This document shows, piece by piece, positions 37,310 through 50,760 of a stretch of DNA of 64,000 bases (within the stretch, counting starts at the first letter, position 1; every line of letters begins with the position of its first letter). The position numbers were made by a program, and so were the translations under genes. This DNA comes from Sinotaia quadrata (lineage: Eukaryota > Mollusca > Gastropoda > Architaenioglossa > Viviparidae): positions 57,272,879 to 57,336,878 of the forward strand of contig CM054182.1 in the NCBI GenBank assembly GCA_028829895.1, in the 5' to 3' direction. The notes beneath the pieces are model-generated. The model did not search any database, was not told the DNA's origin, and worked only from the letters and a program-made list of their open reading frames with translations.

Positions 37310-37660
37310 AATAGAACGTGGTTGTTGTATAAATTTGAGCACAAAACCTCTTACCGACTGTTTACCTGTAGTAGCAACAAGAGTAAAATAAAGCGAGACC
37401 AAATACCTTCCCCCCAAAAAAGAAATCCCGCGAAAAACCAACAGTTTCTACCCAACGTTCGGATCATAATCACGTCACCCGCTCCACTCGGTTTCTTTGA
37501 TTCTCGACACTTTTTAGTTGGTCGAACGCGACAACGTCAAATTGACTGCGAAGATCGCGTTGGTTAAACTTCAAAGACGCCGCTAGCACTCCAAGCGCTT
37601 TTCTTTGCGTCTTCGACTCTTTCTTAGTTCTCTCCCTCACTATATATTTTTTTCCCCTCT
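37310..37660. other. GC-richer block
   Basis: Repeat-free and CpG-containing, with an 81-codon plus-strand frame of no known family (37322-37567), followed by a CT-rich tract (37620-37700). Confidence 0.25.
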
Positions 37661-38442
37661 CTCTCTGTTCGTCTACCTCTCTCTCTCTCTTTCGTTTTTC
37701 AGTGTTTCATTCTTAGTGCATGCTTCTTTCTCTACTGTATATTTAATAAATGAACAGCCTTCATGGACTTGTTATCAGTGAGGTAGAAAATGAGAGCAAG
37801 AATTAAATATTTTTGTTTTCCTTCACTTGTCTCCCTTAGAACATCTCCGGTGTCGTGTATCCAGTTCATGATACTGAACAACTTTCAGAGAGCGGTTTTA
37901 GAACAGTGTGTAGACAAAATGGCATGGGTTTAGAAAATAAAAAAAAATACTAGCGGTATGCAAAGGTTTCAGTTATTCATTCATTCATATTATCGGTTGG
38001 GTTCTAGTTGTACATTAATAATTTTGAGTGTACCAGGTAGCCAACTAAGAAAATTCAGACGACAAAAGAAGTGAAGAAACATATATCATAAAGGGAATAA
38101 TTTACATAAATGATCCTTTCGGTAGTGAATAATTTTTACAAGAGGGATCTCTCGCTCGATAATTCTTACAATCGTGATTGTAAGCTTTATTATACAATAA
38201 ACCCTTTTTCATTGTATAATCACGACAGACCTGCTGTCCATTTCAGAGCGTAAATAGCTATTAATTTAATGTAAATAAGTTCTCACATACAGTTTTGTGG
38301 TGTAACTGTAATGTTTTGAAAAATAGACTAAAACACTCTGAAGTTATGTCACACAAAATACATCGCCAAACAGGAACTATAACTATATATTTATAACTAA
38401 CAATTTAAAGCAAAACCACTTGAAAATATCAATTTATTTAGT

Positions 38443-38521
38443 CTATCTATCTGTCTGTCTGTGTGTCTATCTATCTATCTATCTATCTATTTATTTATCT
38501 GTCTGTGTATCTATCTATCTG
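38443..38521. repeat. Compound (CTAT)n/(CTGT)n microsatellite
   Basis: Interrupted tetranucleotide tract. Confidence 0.95.
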
Positions 38522-39055
38522 TTTTGCAACATGTACTATTTACGGCTTATGCATAATTCATTTTTAATTCTGTTGTGTTCTCAATACTGCTATTTTTAAA
38601 TTCAGTTAACTACCATTTTGATGTTTTATTGTAAAGTTTTCAGTTTACCTCTAGGGTTTTCTTCAGTACAACATTATTAATTAGAATTTTAATCTATGTT
38701 CTAAACATTGATGAGGAAAAAGAAAAGAGATTCTTCAAAGGAAAGCAGTTATCAGTGTTTGAGCAACTCGTGTGGGATAAGTTGCAGCTCTTTTCTCCTA
38801 CAAAATCGTTTCTCCTGCTCCCGTTTATTGAAATGTTTACAGATAGGAAATACTTAAATAAATATTTTCTGAAATACTAAGCAAAGCTGTTATTTAGAGA
38901 TAGAGGCAAAATTATAGTGGTGTATGTTTTTATTTTTATTTTTAGGAAACTTTAAGAATGTAGGAAAATAGGAAATAAGAAGAAAAGAGAAGAGTAAACT
39001 GGAAATTTTACAAAAGTATATGCATATTCACATGGACGCCATATCAGTTTTATTT

Positions 39056-39265
39056 TCTGGAATAACTGCAATCATATCAGTAACGAAGAAAACAATGTCC
39101 TGGGCTTTCTGGAATAACTGCAATCATATCAGTAAAGAAGAAAACAATGTCCTGGGCTTTCTGGAATAACTGCAATCATATCAGTAAAGAAGAAAACAAT
39201 GTCCCGGGCTTTCTGCAATAACTGCAATCATACCAGTAAAGAAGAACACAATGTCCCGGGCTTTC
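39056..39265. repeat. Minisatellite, 52-bp unit, 4 copies
   Basis: TCTGGAATAACTGCAATCAT then ATCAGTAAAGAAGAAAACAA recurs every 52 bp. Confidence 0.95.
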
Positions 39266-39541
39266 ATTGTTGTGCTAGCACATTGATGAGCGTGCTTTAG
39301 TTCACTGCATCCATTATTTAATATGTTCTTGTTCCATCTAGTCATTGCAATATTTCGTGTGTCCACAAAGACGGTTGTGCCGCTAATTAATAATTAAGCT
39401 TGCTCTTATGATCTGATGCAGGCCTAGCTTGGTACATTAATGGACATAACGGGCATTTTGCTGCCAGAAACAAAAGTAGACACGCCTGATTGGGTTTCTG
39501 GGCGCAACATTAAAGGACAATTATTCTGGCAAATGAGCACT

Positions 39542-39735
39542 GAATCAGTATTCTGATAGCTTGTGATGTTTCAGTACTAGACTTCCTGACTTGTTTTTTA
39601 TTTTGTGTGCCTTCTCTCCCCCCCCCCCCCCTCCCCGGATAGTTTTTACTGTTTCCACGCTAGATTTCTCGACTTCATATTCAGATAGCTTGTGTTGTTT
39701 CAGTATTAGATTTCGTGATTTGTACTGACAGCATT
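39542..39735. repeat. Degenerate tandem repeat with poly(C) interruption
   Basis: GATAGCTTGTGATGTTTCAG then TACTAGA(C/T)TT recurs about three times. A C run of about 14 bases lies near 39618-39631. Confidence 0.8.
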
Positions 39736-40391
39736 TGAGTTTGGGAGTCCTAAATTCAGATAGAAAATCATCCACATGTTATTGTTGTAAATTATGTTTG
39801 ACACTCTTTTTGGAATTGATTGTAAATATTACTTAACGTGTTCTTTATTTCACAATACATTAAATCAGTCATTAATCTTTAAACATGAATGCAGGTAAGT
39901 ATTTTTTTTTTAAAGATATTAAAAGATGTAAATATGTAATTTACTATAATTAATGTAGTCACATTTCTTTCAAAAGAAATTTTATTAATACTATTGAAAT
40001 CTTTTAAAATATCAATGATGTCTTTAAAAATACAAATTATTGAAACATAAATATTTAAACACGTCAGATAATTTATAATGTGAACGCTTTATAGGCAATG
40101 GAGTTATGTTGAAACCTTCCATCTATCAGGTGCTTATGATCATAAGAACATTTCATTTCTTTGTTGTAATTTGAGTTATAATTTGTTGGTAACTCAATCC
40201 TGGGAAGATAAATCAAAGGACTCTGCTCTAAGTGAAGCCCGTACCAATGCTTACAGTGGAAAATATGCAAAGTGTTCTAAAGTCCTTACCTGAATACTCC
40301 AGAAATTTTTTCCTTCAATAATCTTCAGGCTCACAGACATAAAATAGCTAAACCTACAATCAGTCAGACAGACATAACAGACATACTAATA

Positions 40392-40522
<131 letters not shown>

Positions 40523-41229
40523 CATTGTACTTTTTCGAAAGACGGCTACTGTTGTCAAAGTACATTAGTCAGAATTCATGTTCTTGTCATCAATACGCTA
40601 CTAGCTAATCTGGCTAGCACTGAGTTACTGAACTGTTAGTTTGTTTTTATTGCATTTCGAAAGGCAATATTTATGGTTAAGCTGTTCACACACTTCAGCA
40701 TAAAAGAAAATTAAAAGTTAGAGTGGTATTTCGTCGGAAAGATATATTCGATCAGATATCTCTCTTTTATCGGTGTGATATTAAGTGCATTGAAATACAT
40801 GTTGAATTAGCTTCTGAATGACACTTTTAAATGAACTTAATCAGATCCTTGCCCTATCATGGTTGATATTCATTCAGAAAAAGGTGTTCGATACAAAAAT
40901 AATCACATTAGTCATTATTGTTTTCTTATCCCATTATTTTCCAAAAGTGTTTCCTTGGCTTAAAATGTATTGTGTTTTTTCTGAAATGAATTAAACTCTT
41001 TTTTAGTCCAAATTACTAATACGACTTGTAAGAATTTTATGTGGTCAAATGGAAAACTTTAGTATTTAAAAAGCGCAACAGATAGCTGCAATATGATTCA
41101 GTAACTACTATTTTCTTTATTTTGATGGATTGATATTTCTTTTTCGCTCTGAATATGAATTACATGATCTGCTTATACAGAAAGTATTACTTAAGAAATG
41201 CATATTTGCACATCATCCAATTTTATATC

Positions 41230-41990
41230 TGTGAAGAAATAAGTCTGAAGACATGCTATGATAAAAAGACATAATTATGTCTTTTAACAAAATATATGTA
41301 AAGGTACGCCTTTGTAATAAGAAGCACATTTTATGGTTTTGTAAGGATATCTGAAGTTTTGTAATTGCAAAAATTCAGCTTTTAAATGATAGGTAATGTG
41401 TACTGTGTCAACGCGAATTTGTAACCCCTCCCCCAACCCCCAAAAAATTAGAAAAGAAAACGCATACTGTCAAGAAACATATGTAAAGACTCATATTTGT
41501 AAATATACAATTCGGTTTTCTATTGGAAGCCTGGGGACATGTATTACGAAGTTACGAAGTTAATATTTTTGTAGAAAAGAAATATGAGGACACGAATTTG
41601 TAAAAGACACATTCTAATTATTTTTTAAGCTAGAAGACATGAATTTGTATTTTGCAGAAAATGAAATACGAGGACACAATTTTGCAAAAGTCATTTAATT
41701 GGTTTGTTTTGCAAATGGCAAACATCTATTTTTTGTGTGGAAAAATCAGTGAGAAAGCTGTAATTGTTCACCGCCCAGAATTTAAATATTGACATTTGTA
41801 ATGTAGCGCGGTAATTTTACATTTTTGAATTTAAAGACAGGAAGTAAATGATGCAAAAAAACATAAATGATAAAATATGTGCATATGGATCAGTTTTGCA
41901 AGAAAATAAATCTGAAACACGTGCATTTATAACGCAGACATACTTTATATTTACGACCAAATGACGTTGTACATAATTGTAATACAGATC
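41230..41990. repeat. Very degenerate tandem repeat
   Basis: GAAATA(A/C)G, GAGGACA(C/T)(A/G)ATTTGTAAAAG and TTTTGCAAAT-like phrases recur at roughly 60-80 bp, too diverged to delimit units. Confidence 0.5.
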
Positions 41991-42999
41991 TTGTTTTAGA
42001 TCGCGGAATGATGACACACTTTTTGGTCTTACTAAAAACCCTTACAATTAAAACGCACCACTTTGTAAAGGCTATATTTCACTATGCTTTATTTTGAAAC
42101 CTTAAAAGTATTTATCAGTGACACCAATATTTCTTATTGAAAATCAGTCTATGCATCAGTGGACGTACATTACATTTTTTATTTGTAAAAAAAAAAAAAT
42201 AATGTTTAATATTTTTTGTTGGAAAGCAAATCTGAAACGGTAAAGCACATACATTTAATATCTTTCGGAAGAGGAATGCCTTTTAAAACTATATTTCTTC
42301 AATAAAATGCATTTGAAACAACCAGTAAACATTTGGGGTTTTATCTTTGCCCGAAAATAGGTGTTAAACTGTGTTTACATTCTGTTTAACATCAAATTGA
42401 AAGTAGGTACACCATTTTACAGATAATTATAGTGATAAATTAACTCAGGAAGGCTTGGATTAGTAATAATTAAGTTTCAATGAAAATATTATTTAACAAA
42501 TGCACATAAACTAGGTACTTTGACTTACCATAGAACTAAAACGAGATAGTAAACGGAATAAATTATTTTAATATTAGTAAACCAGTTTTGCAGCTGGTAT
42601 GTTAATTCGTTTCAGTTTATGATATATATATATATATATATTGTGTGTTGTGTGTATTGTCTTTAGAATATATTAAATTACATTCTTTTAATGTAATTAT
42701 TTTGTCCTTAGCTTGTCTTACACTGTTGAATATATCGATATAATTTTCAGTGTGTGATTCTGTCCTTAATAAATACATAACAAAATGGCTTATTAATTTC
42801 ATAAATCTTTTTGCCTTTTCCTGACTCTAGAATGTAACGCATTAGGAAATTAAAATGTTAACAATGCAGGTGATATTTGAAAAGAATTTTTGTTATAATG
42901 TTTTAAACTTTAAAAAATATATTGCAAAATAATAATAAAGAAAGAATAGACTAACAAATAGAAAATCTGCTTGAACGAATGAATGAATTTACCATGGTT

Positions 43000-44600
43000 C
43001 GAACTATTGACAGCTAAAGTGGCCAGCGGACATCCGTATCCATGAGCGATTGCTTCAGACTGTCAATGAAAACTACGAAAGCAAACAGAAGTCTGATGTT
43101 CCGAGAGATACACTGAAAGAAAACCCCGCCGAAAAACTAAACAAACGGTTTAGAAATAGAATTGTTGCCGGCTAGTTGGCAATCGACAGACAAGACACAG
43201 AGAACTTAAGTTCAAAGCGACCTGCTCACGAGTGCACGCAGACACTGTTTCTCTCCTCTCCCCTCTCTCTTGCACTCACACGCACACAGTGTAATATTAA
43301 AAACTGATAGCGACAAGATACAGTAAAGAATTATCATCGCCACTTACTTGAGGCAAACAACCAAGCGTCTAGGCTGTCGTGAAAGATATGGTTGCTGCAG
43401 TCGTTGTGTCGTAGGGCCTCCCCCTTCAGTGAGTCCTCATCGCACTGCTTTCAACCACCTGCTTCAAGTCCCGCTGCTCTCCACATGCTCTGCAGCGTGT
43501 TGCATGTAAAACTGGCTGGCAGTGAAAAAAAAAAAGTAAAGGAATAAAAAATACTTATATTTAAAAAAATTGAGAACGGTTCCACAAGTGCGAAAGAGAG
43601 ACAAATGCTCCAGAGAGGGAAGGGGGGAGGGGAATAAAAACGGTGTATCGAAGATCGCTGCAGGATCCTTAGAGCTGTTATTCTACCCTTACGATCGACA
43701 CAGAGAAATGTGTGTGGCTTTCCGTACAGTGTAGGACACGCTGCTTGACGGGTTTGATTGAAGGAGGGTGAGTGGAGGGAGAGGAAAAGTGGTATAAGGG
43801 GGCATTGAACCGGGAAGATTCCTTGGAGCTGAGGTGTCAAGCGGGTACATTAAGACCGTAGGCAGAGCATCTTAAGTGGGGAGGGAGGGGTCACAGAAAT
43901 CCCGTAAGGTCAAACAGACATGGCTTCTGGGCAGGGAGAAATCGGGTAAAGGGGAAAAAAAAAGGACACCCCAAGAACTAACACACACAAAAAGACCCCA
44001 AAAGAAACGTTAAGTAATAGTGAACAATTTCTGCAGACGCCAACTGAAACAACTGAATCGGTCAAGTGGCCAAATGCCGGTTGTAATGCCGCCTACAAGG
44101 TTGTTGCTCTTTGGATCTTAAACTGTTGCCGAGATTTTGTCGGGAGCGTATAAATGTTTAGGAAATACATGGCCACACGCTTACACTTCCGTTTGACTGG
44201 GCTACCCGTCTACGGTCAGATGGCGGAAGATGAAAACCCGTGAAGACGAAGCAAGCGCTACTGTCTCCTTTCTATAACGAAAGAACCTGGGCCTGCGCCA
44301 ACATGTGTCGGGCTTCGTACATACACTATCCGCACAACATCGCAGGCATATATTGAGGCGAGTGAAAGAGTCATTACTAAGGCTGGGATAGACGCACTGT
44401 CGAGTGTCTTGCTTATGACGTAGCTACTCGTGACTGACAGCTCCCATGTACGAATCTCGTCTTTTCTCGTCTGGTCTTGAAAAAAGACTAAACAGTGTTT
44501 TAAACGTATGCAAGGTAAATGGCAAGCCGTATATCGACTCGCTTGAATAAAACCGAAACCGTCGTTGGGGAGGGATTAAGCAGGAGATGTGGGGTTAAAG
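43000..44600. other. Longest GC-richer, repeat-poor block; possible distal promoter or exon
   Basis: About 1.6 kb of higher GC and CpG than its flanks, almost free of tandem repeats. On the minus strand a strong donor (CTCAA then GTAAGT, exon side ending at 43348) faces leftwards, the direction of Wnt6 transcription. Minus-strand and plus-strand frames up to 129 codons (43451-43840) match nothing I know. It could be an upstream noncoding exon or an enhancer, but the sequence alone cannot tell. Confidence 0.35.
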
Positions 44601-45529
44601 ATTGGTAATATTATAACACAAACTCAGGTACATGAACTTCATGTTTATTTTGAATCGGACAAACAAATGTGCATAGAACTGATCATTGGAATTTGATGTT
44701 ATGAAGCAGAGTTTCACCTTTTTTAATGTGTAGCTTATAATATTTGTATCTTATATTCTCATGACAAATGAGAATTTTAGCTGAAACAGAGACATTAAGT
44801 CAAATTAGACAGATGGTTAGATAAACACATTCAGAGAGGTAGGTAGATATGTAGAATCAGATAGATAATAACACATGATAAGAATATTTGTAGAGCAAAC
44901 ATTACTTTTGACTTATTAATACATTATTAAATAGAAGCCGTGCACTGCTTTAAACAGCGAGAGATTTTCTTATATATTCTGAGACGTGTCTTGTAGTGTT
45001 CGTTTTGTTTTGTATTTGAACAAATACTTGTACATATTACCCCTTTTATATATATAAAAAAAAATCTTAAAAAAAAATGCATTCATAGAAAAAATTGAAT
45101 AGAAGAAAACATCTTTAAAAAAAATTCTCTCGCATAGTTATACAAGTACATTGCAGAGGAGATTTTTAAAATCTTCCGAGTGTTTAAAGCATTATAATCT
45201 TATTTACAAATAAAACACAAATAAAGAATTATTCTTTTAAAGTTAAAATTTCCTTGCAAGTGCAAGTCCTATATAATTAAAAGAAGTGTCAAGACGAAAA
45301 GCCTACACTAACAGTAAAAGACATTTTTATAGCATGAATAAATGAAACCATACTATGTAACAAATGAAAGAAACATTGATACTTATAAAAGCTGTTTTTA
45401 GGATGCATTTTTGGGTGCATATTTAATAATTATATTTATATTTAATAATTAAAAATAAAATAATTAAAACAAGTGAAATAATATAATTAACATTATTATA
45501 TTAGAAATATGTATTCTAATCAAACAAGA

Positions 45530-45664
45530 TCAAGAAAGTAAACATTTTACACAAGTCATCAAAACATGAACAGGACTAAATATTTAACACAAGTCACAGA
45601 AACAAAATCAAGAAAGTGAATTTTTTACACAAGTCCTCAAAATAAAATTAAGAAAGTAAACACA
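45530..45664. repeat. Degenerate tandem repeat, about 36-70 bp
   Basis: TCAAGAAAGTAAACATTTTA then CACAAGTC recurs three to four times. Confidence 0.8.
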
Positions 45665-46218
45665 TTAACGAGTAAAAAATACAAACACTGGAAGAGAAAA
45701 AAAAAACAGTAGTTGAGATTCAGAGATAATCTGCACAGTATAGTGACGCGGCTGCAAGGCATACGTGAGAACCCCATAAGATAGCCATATTTTGCGTGCC
45801 ATGTTGTCCCCAGTGTCCAGCTTTAGACAGATTAGGACATATAGACACATTTGTAGTGATGAAGAGCTTTTGGAAGTCACGATTTAAGCCTAATAAGATA
45901 TTGAAAATATATTTGCATTCTGTTTTGTTTAGAGCGAAGAATTTTATTCATGGAATTAGATTAATTAGAAGAGCCCTTTATAAATATATAAGGAGAGAAC
46001 CCGAAGTATTGATGATATCAGGAGAACTCGGTTTTACTGAAAAGTACAAAAGGCCAGTGTAAAAACTAAGCAAAATTAGATTTTACACTGTTTTCCACGA
46101 ACAAATAATGTATTTCTTATTGCTCGCTTTTTGTACAATTTATTGTTTACCTTTTATTTCTTCTTGACTGTTTCAAACTTCATATGGGAAACTTTGTTTT
46201 TCAAGTGTATTCATGCCA

Positions 46219-46452
<234 letters not shown>

Positions 46453-46557
46453 CTGATTATTGACAGCTCTATACGCTTTCTGATGTCTTTTGTGTTTCTT
46501 GTTGCTTATAATTTGCTTTTAATACCGATTATGTACTTTGACTACTGAATTCTTTGG

Positions 46558-46680
46558 AGAGGTACGTGGCAGTAAGTAGAGGCAATAGTTTCTCATGTAT
46601 ATGGGTTCGAACCCAGCCATGGCCATTCGAAATTTAGTGGCCATGATGGTGGCCCCTTGGAGCTCAACAGAGAAAACTTG
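46558..46680 (+). mobile_element. tRNA-derived SINE-like head
   Basis: A box-A-like TGGCAGTAAGTAGAGG (46568) is followed about 40 bases on by GGGTTCGAACCC (46605-46616), an exact match to the RNA polymerase III B-box core. Just downstream ATGGCCA and TGGCCAT form a 7-bp inverted repeat around a 12-base loop. No intact tRNA cloverleaf could be drawn, so this is more likely a SINE fragment than a tRNA gene. The 3' limit is uncertain. Confidence 0.5.
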
Positions 46681-46711
46681 CTAGTATATAACTGCCGTTG
46701 TTACTTATATT

Positions 46712-46935
46712 TTATATATATTTATCTTAATGTGATTTTCTATGATTATGATTATGAACAGCTTAACTAGTGACACCTGAAATTGTATTTTATATTTTTA
46801 TCTTAATGTGATTTTCTAGTTGATTATGAACAGCTTAACTAGTGACACCTGAAATTGTATTTTATATGTTTATCTTAATGTGATTTTATAGTTGATTATG
46901 AACAACTTAACAAGTGACACCTGAAATGGTATTTT
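46712..46935. repeat. Tandem repeat, about 70-80 bp unit, 3 copies
   Basis: TTATCTTAATGTGATTTTCT then ATTATGAACAGCTTAACTAG then TGACACCTGAAA recurs three times with few differences. Confidence 0.93.
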
Positions 46936-47231
46936 CACAAATCGTTTTGATTGTACTATTCATGTGCTGCTATTCTGATTTGACTTTTATTACAATATTA
47001 TGATAATTAGATTTTTATAAACGTATTAACTGCTTTGCTTTTGAGATCATGAGCTACATATTGTTATTAATAAGGTCTGTTGACTGTTAAAGCAATATAC
47101 TCTTTTCAGCCAGCTTTCCGATTTTATATTTGTGAGTGGTTTGTACTTAATAAGATGGATAGTATATTACGTCTTATATCATGATTATGGATACGTTCTT
47201 ATACTTAATTAAGATCGATAAATATACTTTC

Positions 47232-47330
47232 TAATTGTTATGTCAAACAGCCATCGAACCTGGTCTCGAGCATATAACAATCATCGCGCCAACATCGACT
47301 AAATTATCAGCTGATTGTCGACGTCATCAT
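47232..47330 (-). mobile_element. Possible second SINE-like tRNA-related fragment
   Basis: On the minus strand TGGCGCGATGATTG resembles a box A, and AGGTTCGATGGC lies at B-box distance. It is short and imperfect, and differs from the copy at 46.57 kb. Confidence 0.3.
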
Positions 47331-47339
47331 GATCTACTG

Positions 47340-49700
47340 ACCTCAGTGTTGCGTAATTAACGACTGTAACAATCTCGCCACCTATTCATGGACATTATCT
47401 ATAATTATATTTATTAACAACGTTTATGAAGCGTCTGCTTTTCTATGTACTGAGTGTGTTCGTTGACTCGTGCTTTTCTTTGGCGGTCCTCCCATAGCCA
47501 GCCCTGCAGGTAATTTTATTTCGATGTTGCATTAGCGACATTCTTTATCTTCTATTGAGAACGTGACCTTCTATTGAGGACGTGACCAAATCTTTGACAA
47601 GTAATCAATGTAATGGTTTTTGTTGAGTGCCTTAGAGTACTAAATCTTGGTGTTGAAACTCAGGTTCAAATCTGCTTCTACTCCGTATTTTTGTGCGTCT
47701 ATTTGTGTTTACGGGGTGTCATGTTTTATATGTATTTAATTTCTTCGAGTTTTTTTGTAAGCTTTATAAGAAAATATATGCGTGCTTTATTTATTTCGAA
47801 ACTTTACAATTCCTTGATTTTTGATTTTCTGTATTTTTTTTAACCGAACATTTCCTTTTTAACTATAGAATCAGTTTAAAAGAAAATTAAATTAATTGAT
47901 TTATTCCAACACATTTCATATAGTCAACAAATTAAAAAATATATTTTGAGTTTCATTACAAGCATATCTTTATATTATTTCATGGTTAATGTATAATTGT
48001 CAATATTTATTAATTTAACTTCACTTTGAAATGAGTGGAAAATGTAATTGCATGAACATCAAGATTGTGTTGCTTTTGATGACTAACACATAACAAGTAA
48101 TCAATAACGTCCTTTCACTTCTCCCCGTATTATGTTTGCTTTGTTACTATTTATTTACTCGCGACCAATTTGATAATTCGAAGTTCACTGAATAAAATTC
48201 TAGATGTTTAATTTTTAACCTAAAGCAATGTTCCATCAAACAAAAGATTCTCTTACGCACATATTATTTTCGAAATAGAGATAAATGTTTCTATCATGTA
48301 TTTTCCATATTTGAATTTCCATTGTTTTGTCACATAAATATTTTCATAATATGATATCTAGTTATTCAAAAGAAATAAAATTCACAAAACATTCTCAAAA
48401 TTTATTGTCTGCCAACAAATAAATTCCAGGCACATCACCTTCAAGTTTTCAGTCACATTGAGCAAACCGTCCTAACAATGATTTTAAGATTTCATTGTCA
48501 TAATACACAAAACATTATCCAGTCACAGAAAATATTTTCCAAATAAATGTATTTTCTCATACGCTCAACATTCTCAAACAACATGGTATTCTGATAGCAC
48601 ATAGACTTCCCACGTTTTCAAAACACATTACATACCAAACCCGCATACGTCCTAACATAATAAATGCTCCAATCAAAGCAAGTCATTTTCATATCAAATC
48701 ATATCTTCCACATAGACACACAGTCGAAACAAGCGAATATTCTTTCCGATCAAACAAACATCATCTTGAACAAAAACTCCACCTTGTTACAATGCACAGT
48801 ACAGAATCTTGTCAAACACATTTGATTTTCATTCCAACCTAATATTGTTTCTTCAAATTAAAACCATTCTATGAAATTAGCTGATCTGACAGCAAAACAA
48901 GAAAACCCATTGTCCTATCAAACAAATCAGGCGTATGGGCAAAGAAAGAAACCACTTAGATGATAGTTATACAACATAAAACCACCTCTTGATAAATATG
49001 ATTAAACTTTTATCGAATGCAAACACAATATCACATGCACGTGAAAAATGGACATGTTTGAAAATAATCGCGCTTTCATTTTTATTAGTTGTCCTTTAAA
49101 CTGACAATTTTAACTTCACGCATTCACATACTGTAGGTAACTTCTGAAAGTGTGCTTATTTAAAACCTGTCTTATTTAATTTTATGTATGTTTTGAGTAG
49201 GATTTTGTCATGATTCTTGTATCCAACAATATTTTGCTCTCAATCATACTCTTACAAACGACACTTTTATATATCGTTCAAGAGTGCTGTACGTTGGATT
49301 CTATTGCTATTCTTACCAGATCTTACCAGTTATTTCAACATATATTAAAGTTTATCTAGTTTCTGTCGTCGGTCGGACATCGATTAAGTTAGTACTGCTG
49401 TAACGTAAACTTTTTCTTCATTCATTAAAAGGAAAACAGAATAATACTGAAAAAGGTCAACCGCATGAAGCTGCATTTGATTATATACCTTTGCATTATT
49501 TGTTGTTGTGTCTAATGATACACAGAGGACAACTATTTCATATATCTTCCTGTCAGATGTTTGACATAATCTCCTCAACCTAATTAGCTTGTAACGAAGT
49601 TCTCATGGTCTAGGCTGATTCCTATATCTATATTAGTTTGCAAATTAAATCTTGAAAGAAAAATTCTCTTTTATAGAAAAACGTTACGGCGCAGCATTTC
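47340..49700. other. AT-rich stretch, no feature recognised
   Basis: No repeats of clear period, and no frame with a recognisable domain. The CA/TTC-rich texture at 48380-48850 (CAAAACATTCTC-like words) may be a very old repeat. Confidence 0.5.
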
Positions 49701-50046
49701 CAAACTCTTCAAGCCTTGAAACTGTACCCAAAGACCAGGGATGAAGCACTTGACATGTTTCAACAGTGGCTGCTGGAACCCCTCCCCCCACCACCACCAT
49801 CCGTTTGTCACTTTTTCCTCACCCTCATTCTAAACAGCAAAGATCGGTTCTCTAAGGAATAGAACCCATAAGTGACAATCCGCATGCTGCTAAAAGGGAT
49901 TGCAGTGAGGTTAAAAGGCAGTGCCTTTCATCAGGGACAACCAGTCTATGCAAATCACTGAGTTTTGTCCAAAATTCCGTGCAAACAAAAGACACTTATT
50001 CAGTACCGACATACGGAGAATTCCAGCCTCCTATAGCTATTTAGCA

Positions 50047-50078
<32 letters not shown>

Positions 50079-50760
50079 TTTTTAAAGTTTGATTTAATAG
50101 ATACATATGCATCATGCACAAAATGAGTCTTTGGAATGTATTCCATAACTGGAGTTGTGAAGCGCTATGTTTGCAAACTGTATCCACGTTTACTTGGTCG
50201 CTCCTTGAGTGTCTTCGCCATAAACTGTCAGCACCTGCTGACTATTAATATCAAAATTCCACTTCGTGTTTTCCCATCGTTCTTGGAAATTGCTCTTGGA
50301 ATGCCTCTTATGCTTTTACTAACAAATACGATTCCATGTCTAATGGTTGATTTACGTCCCTTCACTAGGAACGTTTGTATCACTCACTTTTTCACGCGCT
50401 TACAATAGTAATTTTTCAGAAGGCCTCCCCGTTCCTACCATTGTCCCGTTACTGCTCTAAAGGAGGCGTTAAAATTTGAATAAAGGAAAGATATCTGAGT
50501 GCTCACACTTTTGATGTGTCTGTAGTAACCAGCAGAGGAGGCCGTGAAATGAGCTCCACTGTGCCTAGAATGCATATTGCATTTACGGTTCCGCCATATT
50601 GCGATTCTCGTACTAATTAGCCGGAAAGCTCCCAGATCTCAGAGAGAACAGTCAGACGGAGGTATTATTGTCGTCTTGGTGGGGTTCCGCAAACTTCTAG
50701 TTTTCTGTTCCAATCTTTTATGATAACATATAATCTGCAGTGACACAAACGCATAAAATA
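49700..50760. other. Repeat-poor GC-balanced segments
   Basis: Two blocks (49700-50040 and 50430-50700) separated by a (TC)n tract at 50051-50074. They contain an octamer ATGCAAAT (49948-49955), a CCGCCATATTG word and TACTAATTAG. No coding exon recognised. They are plausible conserved noncoding elements. Confidence 0.3.

Noticed and set aside
42534..42600. Alternative Wnt6 exon 1 ending LVLVLW before GTAAGT
   Set aside because: The phase and hydrophobicity fit, but the frame has no Met before an upstream stop, and the 25546-25619 exon is better in every respect.
42990..43010. Isolated B-box-like GGTTCGAACT
   Set aside because: No box A at the expected distance and no cloverleaf, so not called as a tRNA or SINE.
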